Part shown: piece after piece, positions 24,331-36,110 of the stretch
How the letters are laid out: the number at the start of each line of letters is the position of its first letter
Position numbering within the stretch: position 1 is the first letter of the stretch
Assembly: GCA_948567375.1 (NCBI GenBank)
Contig: OX419760.1
Span: forward strand, 6,200,001 to 6,264,000
From: Lunularia cruciata
Lineage: Eukaryota; Streptophyta; Marchantiopsida; Lunulariales; Lunulariaceae
Direction: 5' to 3'
DNA: 64,000 nucleotides
The notes under the pieces: generated by a model
Database searches by the model: none
What the model was told of the DNA's origin: nothing
What the model saw: only the letters and a program-made list of their open reading frames with translations
Position numbers and translations under genes: made by a program

Positions 24331-27300
24331 GTATTAGTATTATTATTATAAGCTTATAAATAGAAAAGAAGAGGGGGCAAACTAGGTAAATTTATTACTC
24401 CTTGAAACTAGATTAGAGAGTTTTTAAACACAATTATGGAAAAACCCAATATCTTATGTAGAAATTGTAAATATTTCATATGTGATCCATAAAAGTTACT
24501 ACTCTTCAAGTAAGTCTAATGCTTTAAATAATTGAATATCCACGGGTTTTAGGAATTATATGAAAGAATGTTTTTTATGATATTTAGGAATTCCATACGT
24601 TTAGATCAATAATCAGAAAATAAAAAATTTAGCAAAGCTTATATTGTATAGGATTTATTTTTCTACTTGGAACATACATATAAATTATAATTTAATAATA
24701 GATGATGCAAAGTCATACTTCAATGAACATTAACTTATTTCCAATAGTTCATCTTCATTGAAAGATCTTTAAAACTCATATTATAAAACTACCTTGATAA
24801 ATTAAAAATATTTTGACATTTCCTTGAGTATTAAAAAATTTACTTGTAGAAGGATGATATGCATTATTTAAGATCTAATATGCATATTATGTTATAAAGA
24901 AGTTTTCCAAAGATTAATCTATTAGGATTTACTCTTATGCCTTAGGTTACAAGCTAAGCTATCAATCTGTTGGAGGATAATGAAATGAGAGAGTGTTGGG
25001 GTTCTTGCCTTGGATACACATATATGGCGGTGAGCCTGGTGTGTTAGTAAAGATTTCCTGAAGCATTCCGAGGATATAGCCTAGAGGTGAACCAAGTACA
25101 TTTGGTTAACATGTGAATTCGCTAGATATTTACTTGAAATGTGCATGTTGTTGTGACTCTTGTTTGTTTCTCGATACAACCATGCCTTTTGTTGATAAGT
25201 ATTTATAAGAGTGGTCATTTTCTTGTTCACAGTTCATTTGGTATCTAGTTTGATAGTTTTATTATGTTCCATAAGTATTTCAAATTTCTTCATTATAAAT
25301 TACATCTATTTTGAGAAATAGCTTGAAGTCAAGATTTATGTTAGATACATTTCTTTTACAATTACATAAAATCATTTCCCATTATATTTTAATAAATTTT
25401 TCCTTAATAATATATTATATTGATATTTAAATATATTTATTTCAAAGTGATTATATATATATATAAAAGAATGAGTTAGGTTTGGATGAAGGAAAATTCT
25501 AAAATCTATTAAACTGTATATAGTTAGCAAGGCTAGATAAGTTTAAATTATCTCAAAAGAGGGTGTGACTTTAAAGTAGTCTTAACAAGCATTTCCAAAA
25601 TTCTACGACCTCTAGTAAGGCTATCTAAACAAAACAAAAAATAACTATCAGACTCTCCGAACGAATACAGATATTATCTACATTATAATGGAGGAATAAT
25701 TATATTAAATATCCTTCAATAAATATACTAATATAATTTATTTATAGTGAATCCATTGGTGTCTCATAATAGTTGTTATTTCCCCAAAACTTATATAAAT
25801 GAAAAATAATTAGATTGTAGTTTTATATGCTCAATTTATTAAATTCAATTATTTTGAAGGATGTATCAAAATTTAAATATGAATTTTTGGTTTATATTAT
25901 ATATTCATATATAGTTGAACATATTTATTAATTTTTTTGTCAAAAATCTCATTAATCTAACTAAAAATATATTGAATTATGTTTATAATAGTAGACTTGT
26001 TGAGATATATTACTATTTTATTTTTATTTTTTTCACTTATATTGGATTTTATTTTGGATAATAGAATTAAAATAAAAAGGAGCATCAAAGAATAAATTTA
26101 AAAAAAATTTAAATTTTGATATTTTTAAAAATAGAGAATGCCTAAAACTCAATGATGATTAAAGGATAGATATAGCAATATAAGTAAGTACTTTATTTTT
26201 TCTTCTCTAGGATAAACTAAATATAATAGCACAGACTACCAAGATATAATATTTCTAAATCAAGATATGTCACATCTTTAAAAAGAATTTATATAACAGT
26301 TTAATAAGAGATGATAATTAATTTTCAGGCTATAAATATACATATAAAATATTTAATTATAAATAAGGAAAAATAAAATAATTTTCATAGATATTCCTGT
26401 TATTTATATTATAGATGTAGATTTCTATAATAAATTGAGTGAAAGGTTAAGTTCAGTTTGATTTTTGAGTTCTAGATATATGTTTTCTAGATTAATTAAA
26501 CAGATTTATTATGATGTATAATATGCTAATAATAATAATATAATTTTAAAAGGTTAATTTTAAAAATTAAACGATTAACTTTATGTTAAAATTTTTAGGA
26601 GGTTAGTATTTATAATTTTATTAGGAACTAGATAAAAAAATTTATTATTCCTAATTTATTAATGGTGGGAGAGGTTTAAAAAAACTTATTAAGGTAGGTG
26701 CAATATATCAAGGTGATAAGATCTGTTTTACACTCTAGTATGTTATATACATTCAATATAATTTAATCTCATATTTAAAAGTAAGTTATAAGTTTGTCAT
26801 GTCTAGAATATGTTAAATTGTGCTATGAAATTTTGATTAACTAATAACATAAAGATAATATTTTCAGTAATTTGAAATAGTAGTACTAAAAAGAAAATAG
26901 AGAAGAGGTATAACTTTAATTTCTTTTTAGTTTATGGCATGATGTATAAGATTTGGTACTATGATCTTTCTTAATTTCCTACGTAAATTGAGATCTTGTT
27001 GTAAATTGCTAATCTACATAATACAAATTTTGTGTTCAAAGTATAATATTGTTTATAAGAACTATCAAATTTTTATATATAACTATCTAGAATTTAAGAT
27101 ATAAATATTAAATTTGACTAATTTTATAGTTAGAAACTTTAATTATTTTTTCTAAATATGGTAAGTATAAGTTAATGGACATTTGTGATATTCTAATTAG
27201 GAATTATCCTTGATAAATATGGTATATGTATTTTAGTAGATTCTAAATCTAAGTTTCATTATCTTGAGATCCCTTCTCATAGTTACTTAGAGGCATGTTT

Positions 27301-27960
27301 GGTTATAGTTATATTTCTGAAATTTATCATTTAAAAATTAAAGTGAGAATCAAATTTGTGAATGAATTGGTTAGTAAAATAAATAAATTATTTTCTCACT
27401 TATATTTAGTGTCTCTAGAGTTCAATTGGAATAAATGTTATACATCATTTGATATTTACATTTATTGTATTGTAATTGATATTTCAGATATTCTGTTTTT
27501 CCTTATGAGTAGATGGGATCTTATCCAAATACATAAAAGACCAATAGAAGAATATAGTTACTAAAATTGATGAACCAATACTTACCTTCCTACCTGCTGT
27601 ATTTATTAATCCTAGAAAGTTATAGAAATTTAGGTTTCCTTTATGTTCATTTTACTCAACTAACATTGTTCTATATAAGGTTTATTCATACCATAGATGC
27701 TTTTATAGGAGCATAAATTCCAAGAGGAAATTAATAAAATAAAAATGAACCTCTTTAAATTTTAGTTAGCTCATTCTTATATTGGTATGTTGTTAAATCT
27801 CTTTGTTAAAATAATCCATATATGCCATTGTCCATTGGTATTATTTACCGTGTGTTCTAAAATAGATGTGAGTAGTGTTCTAATGATATTGTTCTAGTGA
27901 ATCTATAATCACAAGGTGGGTAAATTTAATAATATCTCTAATTTTTTGTGTGCCTAAATG
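23200..27960. other. AT-rich desert with ATT microsatellites
   Basis: Nearly 5 kb of very AT-rich DNA with few C or G clusters and no convincing ORF (the longest, 27295-27564 plus, is low-complexity). ATT repeats occur at about 23425-23455 and 24298-24352. The boundary with element E near 27.96-28.0 kb is sharp in composition. It may be an ancient, fully decayed transposon or heterochromatic filler. Confidence 0.7.
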
Positions 27961-28129
27961 ACAACAATCATTTGCATGGATTCCTTGTGGTGATCCACCC
28001 TTGCCTCACTTGAGTTAAATTTCAATTTTTTTGTTAGTTTAGTAGTTTAAATATGAAGTTGTGCCAAAGGTTGAGAATGAAGATGAATAGAAGTCAGTAG
28101 TCATTAAATGAATCTCTTGCAAAGCAAGG

Positions 28130-28805
28130 AAGAAGATACAAAGTCCAATCAGGCTATCATGCATGTATACATTGTTACACAACATATATCATTGTCTACA
28201 TCATACATTATAGAAGCACAACTCATAGATAAGTCTTAAATGGACTCTCAAGTGCCACAATAACCAGTTTGTTCACACAACTCAAATCACACTCAATCAG
28301 ATCATTCCTTGATCTATCACTCAATAATTTGCCAATAATTGAGCATTGATTACAATCAAGCCATACCCATTCTAGTGAAGAAAATCCAAGTGATGCTCGT
28401 CAGCCTCTGTCCACCATAGCCAAGAACTTGAATGCTCAACATTAGAGAAGTGAGCTCTCTAGAGCTGCACTTTGAAAGTATACCCCCTGGTCTCCAACCC
28501 TAATGATCTTGCTAATGGCACATCTGATTGTGTGAACAATGCAAGTGACAATGGGCTCCACCATGTAATCAATACCTTGAACACAAAATCTAATTGTCAA
28601 CAAGTAGTCTATGAGTAACTACCAAAATACTCATGACTACCAACACTACTACTCTAGAGTTTGAACAATCTAGGTGCAATGCTACAAATGTGGTGATAGA
28701 TGTTGTGCTTATATACATTGCTACACAATATACATCATTGTCAACATCACACACTATAGAAGCAGAACTCACACATAAGTCATATATGGACTCTCAAGTG
28801 CCACA
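28130..28805. repeat. Direct repeat downstream of element E pol
   Basis: A block of about 110 bp (28150-28262; TACATTGTTACACAACATA through GGACTCTCAAGTGCCACAA) recurs at 28700-28805 with about 85-90% visual identity, roughly 550 bp apart. It lies in what should be the 3' untranslated part or 3' LTR of element E and may be an internal duplication there. Confidence 0.65.
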
Positions 28806-28982
28806 ATTGGCCTTCCTAATTGGCAATTAGGTCCCTCTAACTCCAAATAACCATCTACTCCAAGTATATGGTATATGCTTTGGTGGGCAAAAGATCAAGA
28901 GGCCAAGTGCTACCAAACCCCATTGTTAGTCTCCTATCTGCAATCTATATCATATAAAGGATGAACTTAATATAGGTCAAGT

Positions 28983-30260
28983 ACATCTAGGACATAATCA
29001 TTGTCCTTGAGGAACCATCATGAGGGGAGGAGTCATACATGCCACATGCCATCCTCTTGAAAAGATATCACACATTAACATAGTAGCAGCTCCACCAGAA
29101 GAACTGCATAACATACACAACAAGCCTACACGTATAAGTGCCAAGCTTGGGTCCATAGTACCAGCAATGTTTGGAAGGTGGCATGGTGCACAATTGCGCA
29201 CATGATCCTTCCAAACAACACCATCACATCCTTCTAACACAAGGACTCAAGATGGCAAAACCTCATGTACTCTCAAGATAGTGCAGCCTATAGACACATC
29301 AAGTGTTATCAATGTTGTCTACTATAGATATACATAGTCACATGGATAAAATTGATGGATCAAGGGTCTATAACCTCCTCCTTAAATGGTAGCATGGCGT
29401 AAGGTATCCCTATGTTGAGCAATTGCCAAGTTCTCAAAGACCATTGGTATCACTCTCCAAAAGATCTTTGCACATTGAGAACATGGGCTTGTCCATACAT
29501 TTGGATCATTTAAGTCCAAAACTACAATAACATCTTGACAAATGGCTATAGGTATAATCTAGATCTTGTCCACAAAGTAGAAAGTAAGAGAGAAGGATGC
29601 TAAGGAGGCTCACCATCTAAACCGATAGTCCATGGCCAAACAAGGTAATTGGAGATCCTAATCTCCCAAGTGGCCTCTTTGCAAACCATGCTTCCACAAT
29701 CCTCTCTCCACGGTCTGAACCACTCTCTCTGCTAAGCCATCTGCCTTAGGGTGATCTAGAGCAATAATATGATGATCAATTAAAGCCAAACCCAATCCAA
29801 GAATGAGTAAACCATCTTATCATTGAACTTGTCAAGAAGTGCTATCAACTCAATCCACTTAGAGAAGAACTCCACCATAACCAAAATGTATCAATGATGT
29901 CTCAAAATCAGCGGTAAAGGTCCAACAAAGTCTAAAATCCAATGGTAACCCAACCCCATGATAGGTAATGGGTATAATTATGGTGCAAGAGCATTAAATG
30001 ATGCTCTAACTTGGTCACAAAACACACATCTAGCAACAAACTATTGTACATTAGTCTGCATACTACGTCACCAATAATGACTATGGAGTAAGCTAAATGT
30101 ACACTTTGCTCCAAAATGTCCTAGCTCCTCATGAGCATGACGGACCAACTATGGTCTTTGAGATGGAAGTGATACTACTCTCACTCTACTATCCTCCCAT
30201 ACACAAAGCAAGTGTTTGCTTTCCAATCTGAACAGTTTGGCTCCTTGAAGAATACGATTT
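28983..30260 (-). pseudogene. Element E integrase with C-terminal PHD finger
   Basis: Leftwards, RHAHEELGHFGAK (about 30140) and CVFCDQ (about 30017) form the HHCC zinc module of integrase. LDFVGPLP and ILVMVEFFSKWIE are the start of the catalytic core. A deletion removes part of the core before DHPKADGLAERVVQTVERGL (about 29740), the region with the catalytic Glu. After the integrase tail, HVRNCAPCHLPNI leads into a PHD-type zinc finger. It shows CMLC (29106-29117), CDIF where Cys is expected at the fourth ligand, GWHVAC, PPL, VPQGQ, a stop where Trp is usual, then LCPRC (28983-28994). PHD fingers read histone H3 tails, so this could have steered integration. Stops and the lost ligand show that this copy is inactive. 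Confidence 0.8.
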
Positions 30261-30699
30261 CTCTCTTAGGCTCCAATTGTGCCACACACAACACCAAAAA
30301 TAATCCATCACTAAGACATTATCATGAATGTCTTGCTAAATTGTACCACTATCTCCACTCTTTTGAATCTATGACCTCAATAACTCCTCTTGTATGCACT
30401 AAGAGAGATACCACCAAAGCCTAAAACAATATATAGAGAAAGGTAGATGCATGCCAACCTAGCACCATCTCCTCATCTGACATGCCAACATACCAACGTG
30501 CAAACATGCTCTAGTCTGATCCTATTGGCTTGGACATGGTTTCTACTCAACCCATCTGCATCATGGTTCACCACTCTAGGTTTATGATTAATCATACTCT
30601 TGTAAAATTTTTGGAATCATACTCCTATAAAATTAGAGCACATTGTGCAAGCTTCCCTAAAAGCTTGTCAAACTCCATCAACCTATTAAATGGTTGATA

Positions 30700-31990
30700 A
30701 TAAATGATGAGAGTAAAGGGGTTACCAAATAGGTAACATTGGAAATATACTACTACCCATATTACTACCAAGCACTCTCTCTCATATGACCTATACTTTG
30801 CCTATGCTATATTGTTGGAGCGACTACCATAGGCTACCACAAACTCCTTCCCCTCATCATCATTCTAGATGAGCATTGCTCCAAGCCCCAACATACTCCA
30901 ATCAGTGTGAACCTAAAATGGTTGTCCTCTGATTGGTCTCCTCAAAATAGGAGCAGATGTCAACCTCTCATTGAGCTCTACAAAAGCTCGCTCTTGCTCA
31001 TCTCTCCAACACCACTCCTACATAAGCTTGGTCAGCTTTGTTTTGGCAATGACACTAAAACCTCTAACATAACAATGATAGAAGTTTGCCAACCCAAGGG
31101 GTGATCACACTCTACTCATATCTATAGGCCGAGGAATATGTGCAATAACCTCCACCTTGGTCTGCTGAACACCAGTCTTCCAAGGTAGATAGTGTGACCC
31201 AAATACTCAACCTACTCATGGAAGAATCTACACTTCCTAGGATGTAATTTGAGTCCATGAGATCTCAACCTCTCAAACACCTCCAACAAATGTCTCTCAT
31301 GCTCCTCCATAGTAGTGATATCTACCAAAATGTCATCAATATAACATTGAGAAAAATCAAATCCAATTAGGATCCTATCCATGACCCTTTGGAACTCAGC
31401 AAGAGCATTCTTTAACCCAAATAATAGGAACCTCCACTAATATAACACATCCTTAACGTGAGGATCAATAGCCCAAAATGATGTCTTGGACTTATCTTCC
31501 TCCTTGATTGGCAATTGATGATATCATGCTCAAAGATCCAAAGTACTAAAGACCTTTGCATGCCCAATTTCATCAAAGATCTCCTCCATTATAGGCATGG
31601 CATACCAATGAGTCCTAGTCTATTGGTTGATAGGATGGTAATCTCCACACATCCGCCTATCTATTTAGTTGCCATGCATATCCTTCTTGGTTAGCATCAC
31701 TATAGCTGATTCATACTCTCCATGTGAAATCTCTACCAAACCAGCTTCAAAAAGATCTCTACTCCAACTCCGAATCAATGCTCTCTCCATGTCATTATAT
31801 CAATAGGGATGTCAAAAAGTTGATGTATCGCTAGTCAGCTCAATCCAATACCAAGTCCTTTTAGAGCACCCAAATCCTTCATATTGAAAGCAAAACAACT
31901 TTTGTAGCTCCTCAAGAACCTCCAAACTCTTTGTCTGTCCCCTCCTATAAGCTTAGGTCCAAGATCTAGCTCCAAAGTATCCTCTATAAC
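30700..31990 (-). pseudogene. Element E reverse transcriptase and RNase H
   Basis: An open stretch ending at 31835 carries DLGPKLIGG and later AFNMKDLG, the conserved block just before gypsy RT. RT follows with FGLKNALAEFQRVMDRIL and the catalytic YIDDILVDI (YIDD at about 31332-31343), then SHGLKLHPRKCRFFHE. The connection ANFYHCYV and ERLTSAPILRRPI leads to RNase H, with HTDWSMLGLGA (about 30890) and VAYGSRSNN. Several stops break the frame, including TAG/TGA where Gln, Arg or Trp would be expected. Confidence 0.85.
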
Positions 31991-32009
31991 TATCATAAGA
32001 GTGGAAGAT

Positions 32010-32617
32010 GTATTCACTAGCTACTACATTGGGACCTAAACATAATTGCATCTAACAACAAGGCATGTCCCATCCAAGAATAGACTTGATGTGTACTCAT
32101 GACCAATGGGGTGCAAGAATCACCCATCAAAGGGATGTTCTCTAAAATGTAAGCTAGAGAAATGGACTGATGAACCTGGAGATGTCATAATATACGTAAC
32201 ATCTCCCAAAACATACCAAAATAGGGATCTTGAAGACACAACCCTCGACCAACATGTGTATGTCTCTTACATGGCCATCCAAAAATCACCAAATGAATGG
32301 GATCATGTCTCTCTAGATCTTGCACTCCCGGTAAGGAAATGTTTATTGGAAGGGTCTTTTGATAACCCGTAACTGTTGACATCAATAATAACTCAAGGTA
32401 TCGATAGGCCAAGTGTGCCACATGATGTAGAGAGACTAGCATAGCAGTCTCATCTCTCTCCACATACAAGTATCTCTGTATTCGTATACCCAATTGTGGT
32501 ACCACAAATAGTCCAGTGCTAATCCCACCAAACAACTCTAGTAGACATACTTCGTCTATTGGATATTGCCAAGCAATGAATGTGGTATCTAGAGTAAGCA
32601 TAAGTACTGCACCCTTA
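32010..32617 (-). pseudogene. C5 cytosine methyltransferase domain in element E
   Basis: Motif I is VCLLELFGGISTGL (ELFGGISTG at plus-strand 32512-32538), followed by YLYVERDETA, the usual acidic position that contacts S-adenosylmethionine. Motif IV is IHLVIFGWPCK, with the catalytic Cys at 32269-32271 in a PC dipeptide, then GLCLQDP and LFWEMLRIL-like sequence. After one TGA stop, motif VI appears as YILENIPLMGD (ENI at 32134-32142; ENV in active enzymes), then VYSWMGHALLLDAI as in the motif VIII area. It ends a few residues later at TAG, and pre-RT sequence follows almost at once. The target-recognition region and motifs IX-X therefore seem to be missing. The enzyme class methylates cytosine C5 in DNA. 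This copy is inactive. The upstream glycine/arginine-rich linker joins it in frame to the gag zinc knuckle if the solo LTR is ignored. Confidence 0.85.
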
Positions 32618-33336
32618 TGTAATACCAAGGGTTAGCCATATGATCTAGATGTGAAATTTGGTTTGGTAACATCTAGAATGATGTTATACATGATGGTCAA
32701 AATAGATCAGATAGAAGTATCACCAAAAGAGTACTTTTACTAATAGGGCAGAAACCAAAATAGACTTGAGAACCTTAGAACCAATAGCTAGAAATATGAT
32801 TTAAAGGTGAGAATTGGTTTGGTAACATCTGGAAGGATGTTACACATGATGGACTAAACAGATCAGAAAGAGGTATCACCAAAAGGGGACTTCTACCCTT
32901 TAGTAGTAGTAGGAACCGAAATATGCCTGAAATCTTTGAAGGCAATTTTGGATGAATTAGGCCTCAAAAATATGTTGTTTCCCCCCACAATAGAGGGAAG
33001 GTTGGCCTTCTCTCCCCCTGCTTTGTCTCATCAAGAGCTTTCCAACGGTACCTTACTCACATGATTCTAAGATTCCTACAAGAAGATTCCCTCTGGTCAA
33101 AGCTTGTTTGACCAACCAGATAGGACCTAGACCGGACAGGTCACCCATCCAAGTAAGTAATCCAAGGGTGGAGCTTGCTGACATGTCACCTATCTGTGTC
33201 CCTAATCCTATGGTGGAGCTTCCTTGGAGGAGATCCTCTTTGTCTATATAATAAAGAGAAGGTGCTCCCTTGGGGCATCAAATGTTTGAGTGTGCAATCG
33301 GTGTTTTCTCTCGTCTCTTGTCCTTGGAGTATTACA
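32618..33336 (+). mobile_element. Solo LTR (family D) inside element E
   Basis: 719 bp starting TGTAAT and ending ATTACA (6-bp terminal inverted repeats), flanked by the exact 5-bp duplication CCTTA (32613-32617 and 33337-33341). A TATA motif (TATATAAT, 33245-33252) about 90 bp before the end sets the orientation. The first about 330 bp contain two tandem copies of a roughly 165-bp unit starting CCAAGGGTTAGCC and CCAATAGCTAG. No internal region remains, so it is a product of LTR-LTR recombination. Related copies are at 36470, 37268 and 53880. Confidence 0.88.
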
Positions 33337-33449
33337 CCTTACTAGGTGTGGATCCTCTACCACAACCTCTACCACCTCGTCCTCCATGACCTAGAGCTCA
33401 TTTACCACCTACCATAACAACCCTACCACTATGTAATTCCGGGTGTGAG

Positions 33450-34421
33450 TCAAAGCATCGGTCATTGGTGTGACCAAATCTATGGCAATGCTCACATTGT
33501 CTTTATGTTGGCTGTGATCCACTAGAGGTATCAGGTCCACTACCAAAGTAGGTGAAGAAGCCTATAACAATGTAACATCACATACTCTACATCACAACTC
33601 TTTGTCTAGTATCCCATATCAAAATTGGACTACTTGGGCTTCAATAATTCCTTGAGTAAAACTGATCAGCCATCTCATGCAAGTGTATGAGACGACTCTT
33701 CTCATGTAGGCTTCAGCTTGTTACATATAGGGTATTGGCTCTTCTCACGTAGGCTCTCTCCAGCCTTGCATTGGAACTCTTGCAAGCTCCTTAGCTTGTT
33801 AGTCCATACTCTTTGGTAGTTTTGCCTCAAACACTAGAACAACTCCACCATGGGTTAAACCCTGGTACTACACCACCTCATCTAGTGGTACCTCCACTTG
33901 TAGTAGCACCATCTCCAAGAGATCCACCAACGCTACTAGAGCTAGAATTTGTGGGCCACGCTTGAAGTGATGGAGACATAGTTTGGAGACCAATACTTGT
34001 CTCCCTAGCTCAATCTCCTCCAAGTGAGCTCTCTTGAACTCATGGAAATCATCCATTGGTAGACCCTCTAAGTGCTGAAATAACCCCTTCCATACCATGA
34101 AGGGTGTGAATAAAATTGGGTTCCACATCTGCTGCAGATCACACCAACTATCAAACTCATGGATGAAATTATCCAACTTAAAGGTACCCACCATACCAAA
34201 GTAATGCTTGGGGCCTTTGGAGTCCCCATAAATCTTGTCCATGAGAGTTCAATGATGGCAAAACTTACCATAGAGGTGAGAGACAAAGTGAGACAAGAGA
34301 GACATGTAGATATCATTAGCAAACCTCTTGAAATTTCTAAGTGAGGCTTAAACCACCAATTGGATAACCTAAGAATTAAAATTGTAGATTTCTTACTATG
34401 GGATTGGAGTCCGTCAAACAT
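33450..34421 (-). pseudogene. Element E gag with CCHC zinc knuckle
   Basis: Leftwards, a broken frame reads YGDSKGPKHYFGMVGTFKL, DNFIHEFDSWCDLQQMWNP and ALFQHLEG-like sequence, typical of a plant gypsy capsid region. After a low-complexity stretch comes the zinc knuckle CEHCHRFGHTNDRC (CX2CX4HX4C, plus-strand 33450-33506), then a GGRGGRGCGRG linker with one stop. At least one frameshift separates the pieces. The knuckle binds genomic RNA during packaging. No aspartic protease motif (D-S/T-G) was found between the knuckle and the methyltransferase. Confidence 0.75.
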
Positions 34422-34815
34422 ATCCTACTAGAAGAGATTTGCAACAATACCTATAAATTTGAGAAGAAATCCTATTTTTTGGATAGAAGACCATTGGCAA
34501 TGAGTGTTGGGACACAAGTGCTTGCCCTTTGGCCAAATATACATAAACACTCCTCAAGGTTGTATTTGTAAGAGCCTCAAAGCCAAAATAAAAGACTTAT
34601 TTATTGACAAGAAGTTGACACACATATATTGAATAGATGATCTCAAAGATCCTACTTAACAGGTCATCACAAAAATGATCATGAAACTCTTCAAGTCAAA
34701 ATGAATAGCCTACATAAACCTAAACCAAGCAATTTTCTTCCAACTTCTACATAAAGAGAAACCTTGTAAGTTGGGCATGAATGTTTTGAGAATGTGTCAA
34801 TAAGCTATTGTAGAT

Positions 34816-36105
34816 GTGACTAAAGGAGGAGCTACAATTATAGCACACTTTGTTTTGCATTTGTACATAAGAATGGACCTTCTTATGGAAGAAGAGAAGG
34901 TGAAATACCTTGGCTACTTCCACCATCCAATATATTTCAATAGGCACCCAAACCTACTTAGGGAACTAACAAAATACTATGAGGTAGATGAGGAGTATGC
35001 TTGTTTGAAGGAGTTAGTATTTGTCAAAGATTCCTACCATAGGATGATTCCTTGTAAGAAGGTGCTAATAGCATAATCCAAGATCTAAGCCTTCAAGAAA
35101 CAAAAGCAAAATGTCCGAATGGTGGACAAGTCATCTGGTGAAGTGGAAGCAAAGAATCTCCCATAAATGAAGGGAATGATGATAAAATGGGCAAAGCGGG
35201 TCAATCTGCATCACAAATTACATATTGTTGCTTTGGGACATAATAAATAGTCAAGAAGTGATAATTCCTTCACTAGGATTTCATTGCTTGGGATGGATGA
35301 TGAGGTGAACATAGAGGATTAGGATGATGAAGTGTAGTTGTTTCAAATAACAAACAAAAATGAAAATATGGTTGGATCTCAAAAGAAGGGGAAATGATAG
35401 TAGAAGAAGATGAGGATATCCTTATCTTCCCCTTAAAAAGGATGCCAAAGAAAGCAACCACCATCATAGACTTTATCCTAAGTATCCTTGAAAACAAAGC
35501 TAGGTCATCAAGGAGCAAGCCAGATGACAAGAACCATATGAAAGAACAAGATCAAGTTAACAAAGAACATGGTTTGGATAAGGAATCACCTACAAAAGAA
35601 GAGGTCCTTAAAATGAAGGAGGAGGAGTACACAAGAGTGCACCTATAGGACAAGAGTGGAAATGTAGTCACATTTTATAATGCAGCAATTGCTCATAAAG
35701 AGGAGAGAGTGGAAAAAACAAATCAACCTATGAGCCTAAGGCCAAAAAAAAAAGATAGACAAAGAAGGAGAGCACTACTAAAGAAATCCTATGCCGCTTA
35801 AAACTCAAAGGAATTCACTTTCTTGGCTGATAATAGTCTATATGGTGAATATGGTGGCACTATAAAGGGAGACCTTAGAAGAAATAATGCCATTTTACAA
35901 GGAACTTGATCCTACAATCAAAGACCTTGTAACACTTGTACAACATCTCCACCAACTACCTCAATTTGAAGTGAAGGACAAGGCCCTACTTTGTAACAAG
36001 CAGAATAAGTTCAAAGAGCTTGAGACCAAAGAAGTGACATCTAAAGAGAAGGACATAGTGCTAGAGAAGTAGCATAAGGAAAAAAAAGAATGATGGGAAA
36101 AGAAT
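34816..36105 (+). mobile_element. Element F, left part: coiled-coil ORF remnant
   Basis: Plus-strand open stretches at 34816-35076, 35394-35648 and 35887-36072 are rich in Lys, Glu and Asp and look like pieces of one broken ORF. Examples are IVEEDEDILIFPLKRMPKKA and DPTIKDLVTLVQHLHQLPQF. The ORF is cut at 36110 by chromovirus B and appears to resume at 54829. The family is not recognised. Its long Lys/Glu-rich helices resemble structural or gag-like ORFs of plant retroelements. Confidence 0.4.
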
Positions 36106-36110
36106 GAGGC

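Larger units (their letters stand above)
28000..34430 (-). mobile_element. Element E: Ty3/gypsy retrotransposon with DNA methyltransferase and PHD domains
   Basis: Read leftwards the order is gag with CCHC knuckle (34421-33450), C5-methyltransferase (32617-32010), RT and RNase H (31990-30700), integrase (30260-29150) and PHD finger (29117-28983). The pol order RT-RNase H-integrase identifies Ty3/gypsy. The whole body is crossed by stops and frameshifts, and a solo LTR (32618-33336) interrupts it. I could not identify its own LTRs, primer site or polypurine tract. The right end is placed where gag similarity fades, and the left end where composition changes. Retrotransposons that have acquired C5-methyltransferases are known from some algae and dinoflagellates; in this window it is a fossil copy. 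Confidence 0.85.

Noticed and set aside
32010-32617. Bacterial restriction-modification methyltransferase or contamination
   Set aside because: It is in line with a gypsy gag knuckle upstream and gypsy RT downstream on the same strand and shares their decay pattern.
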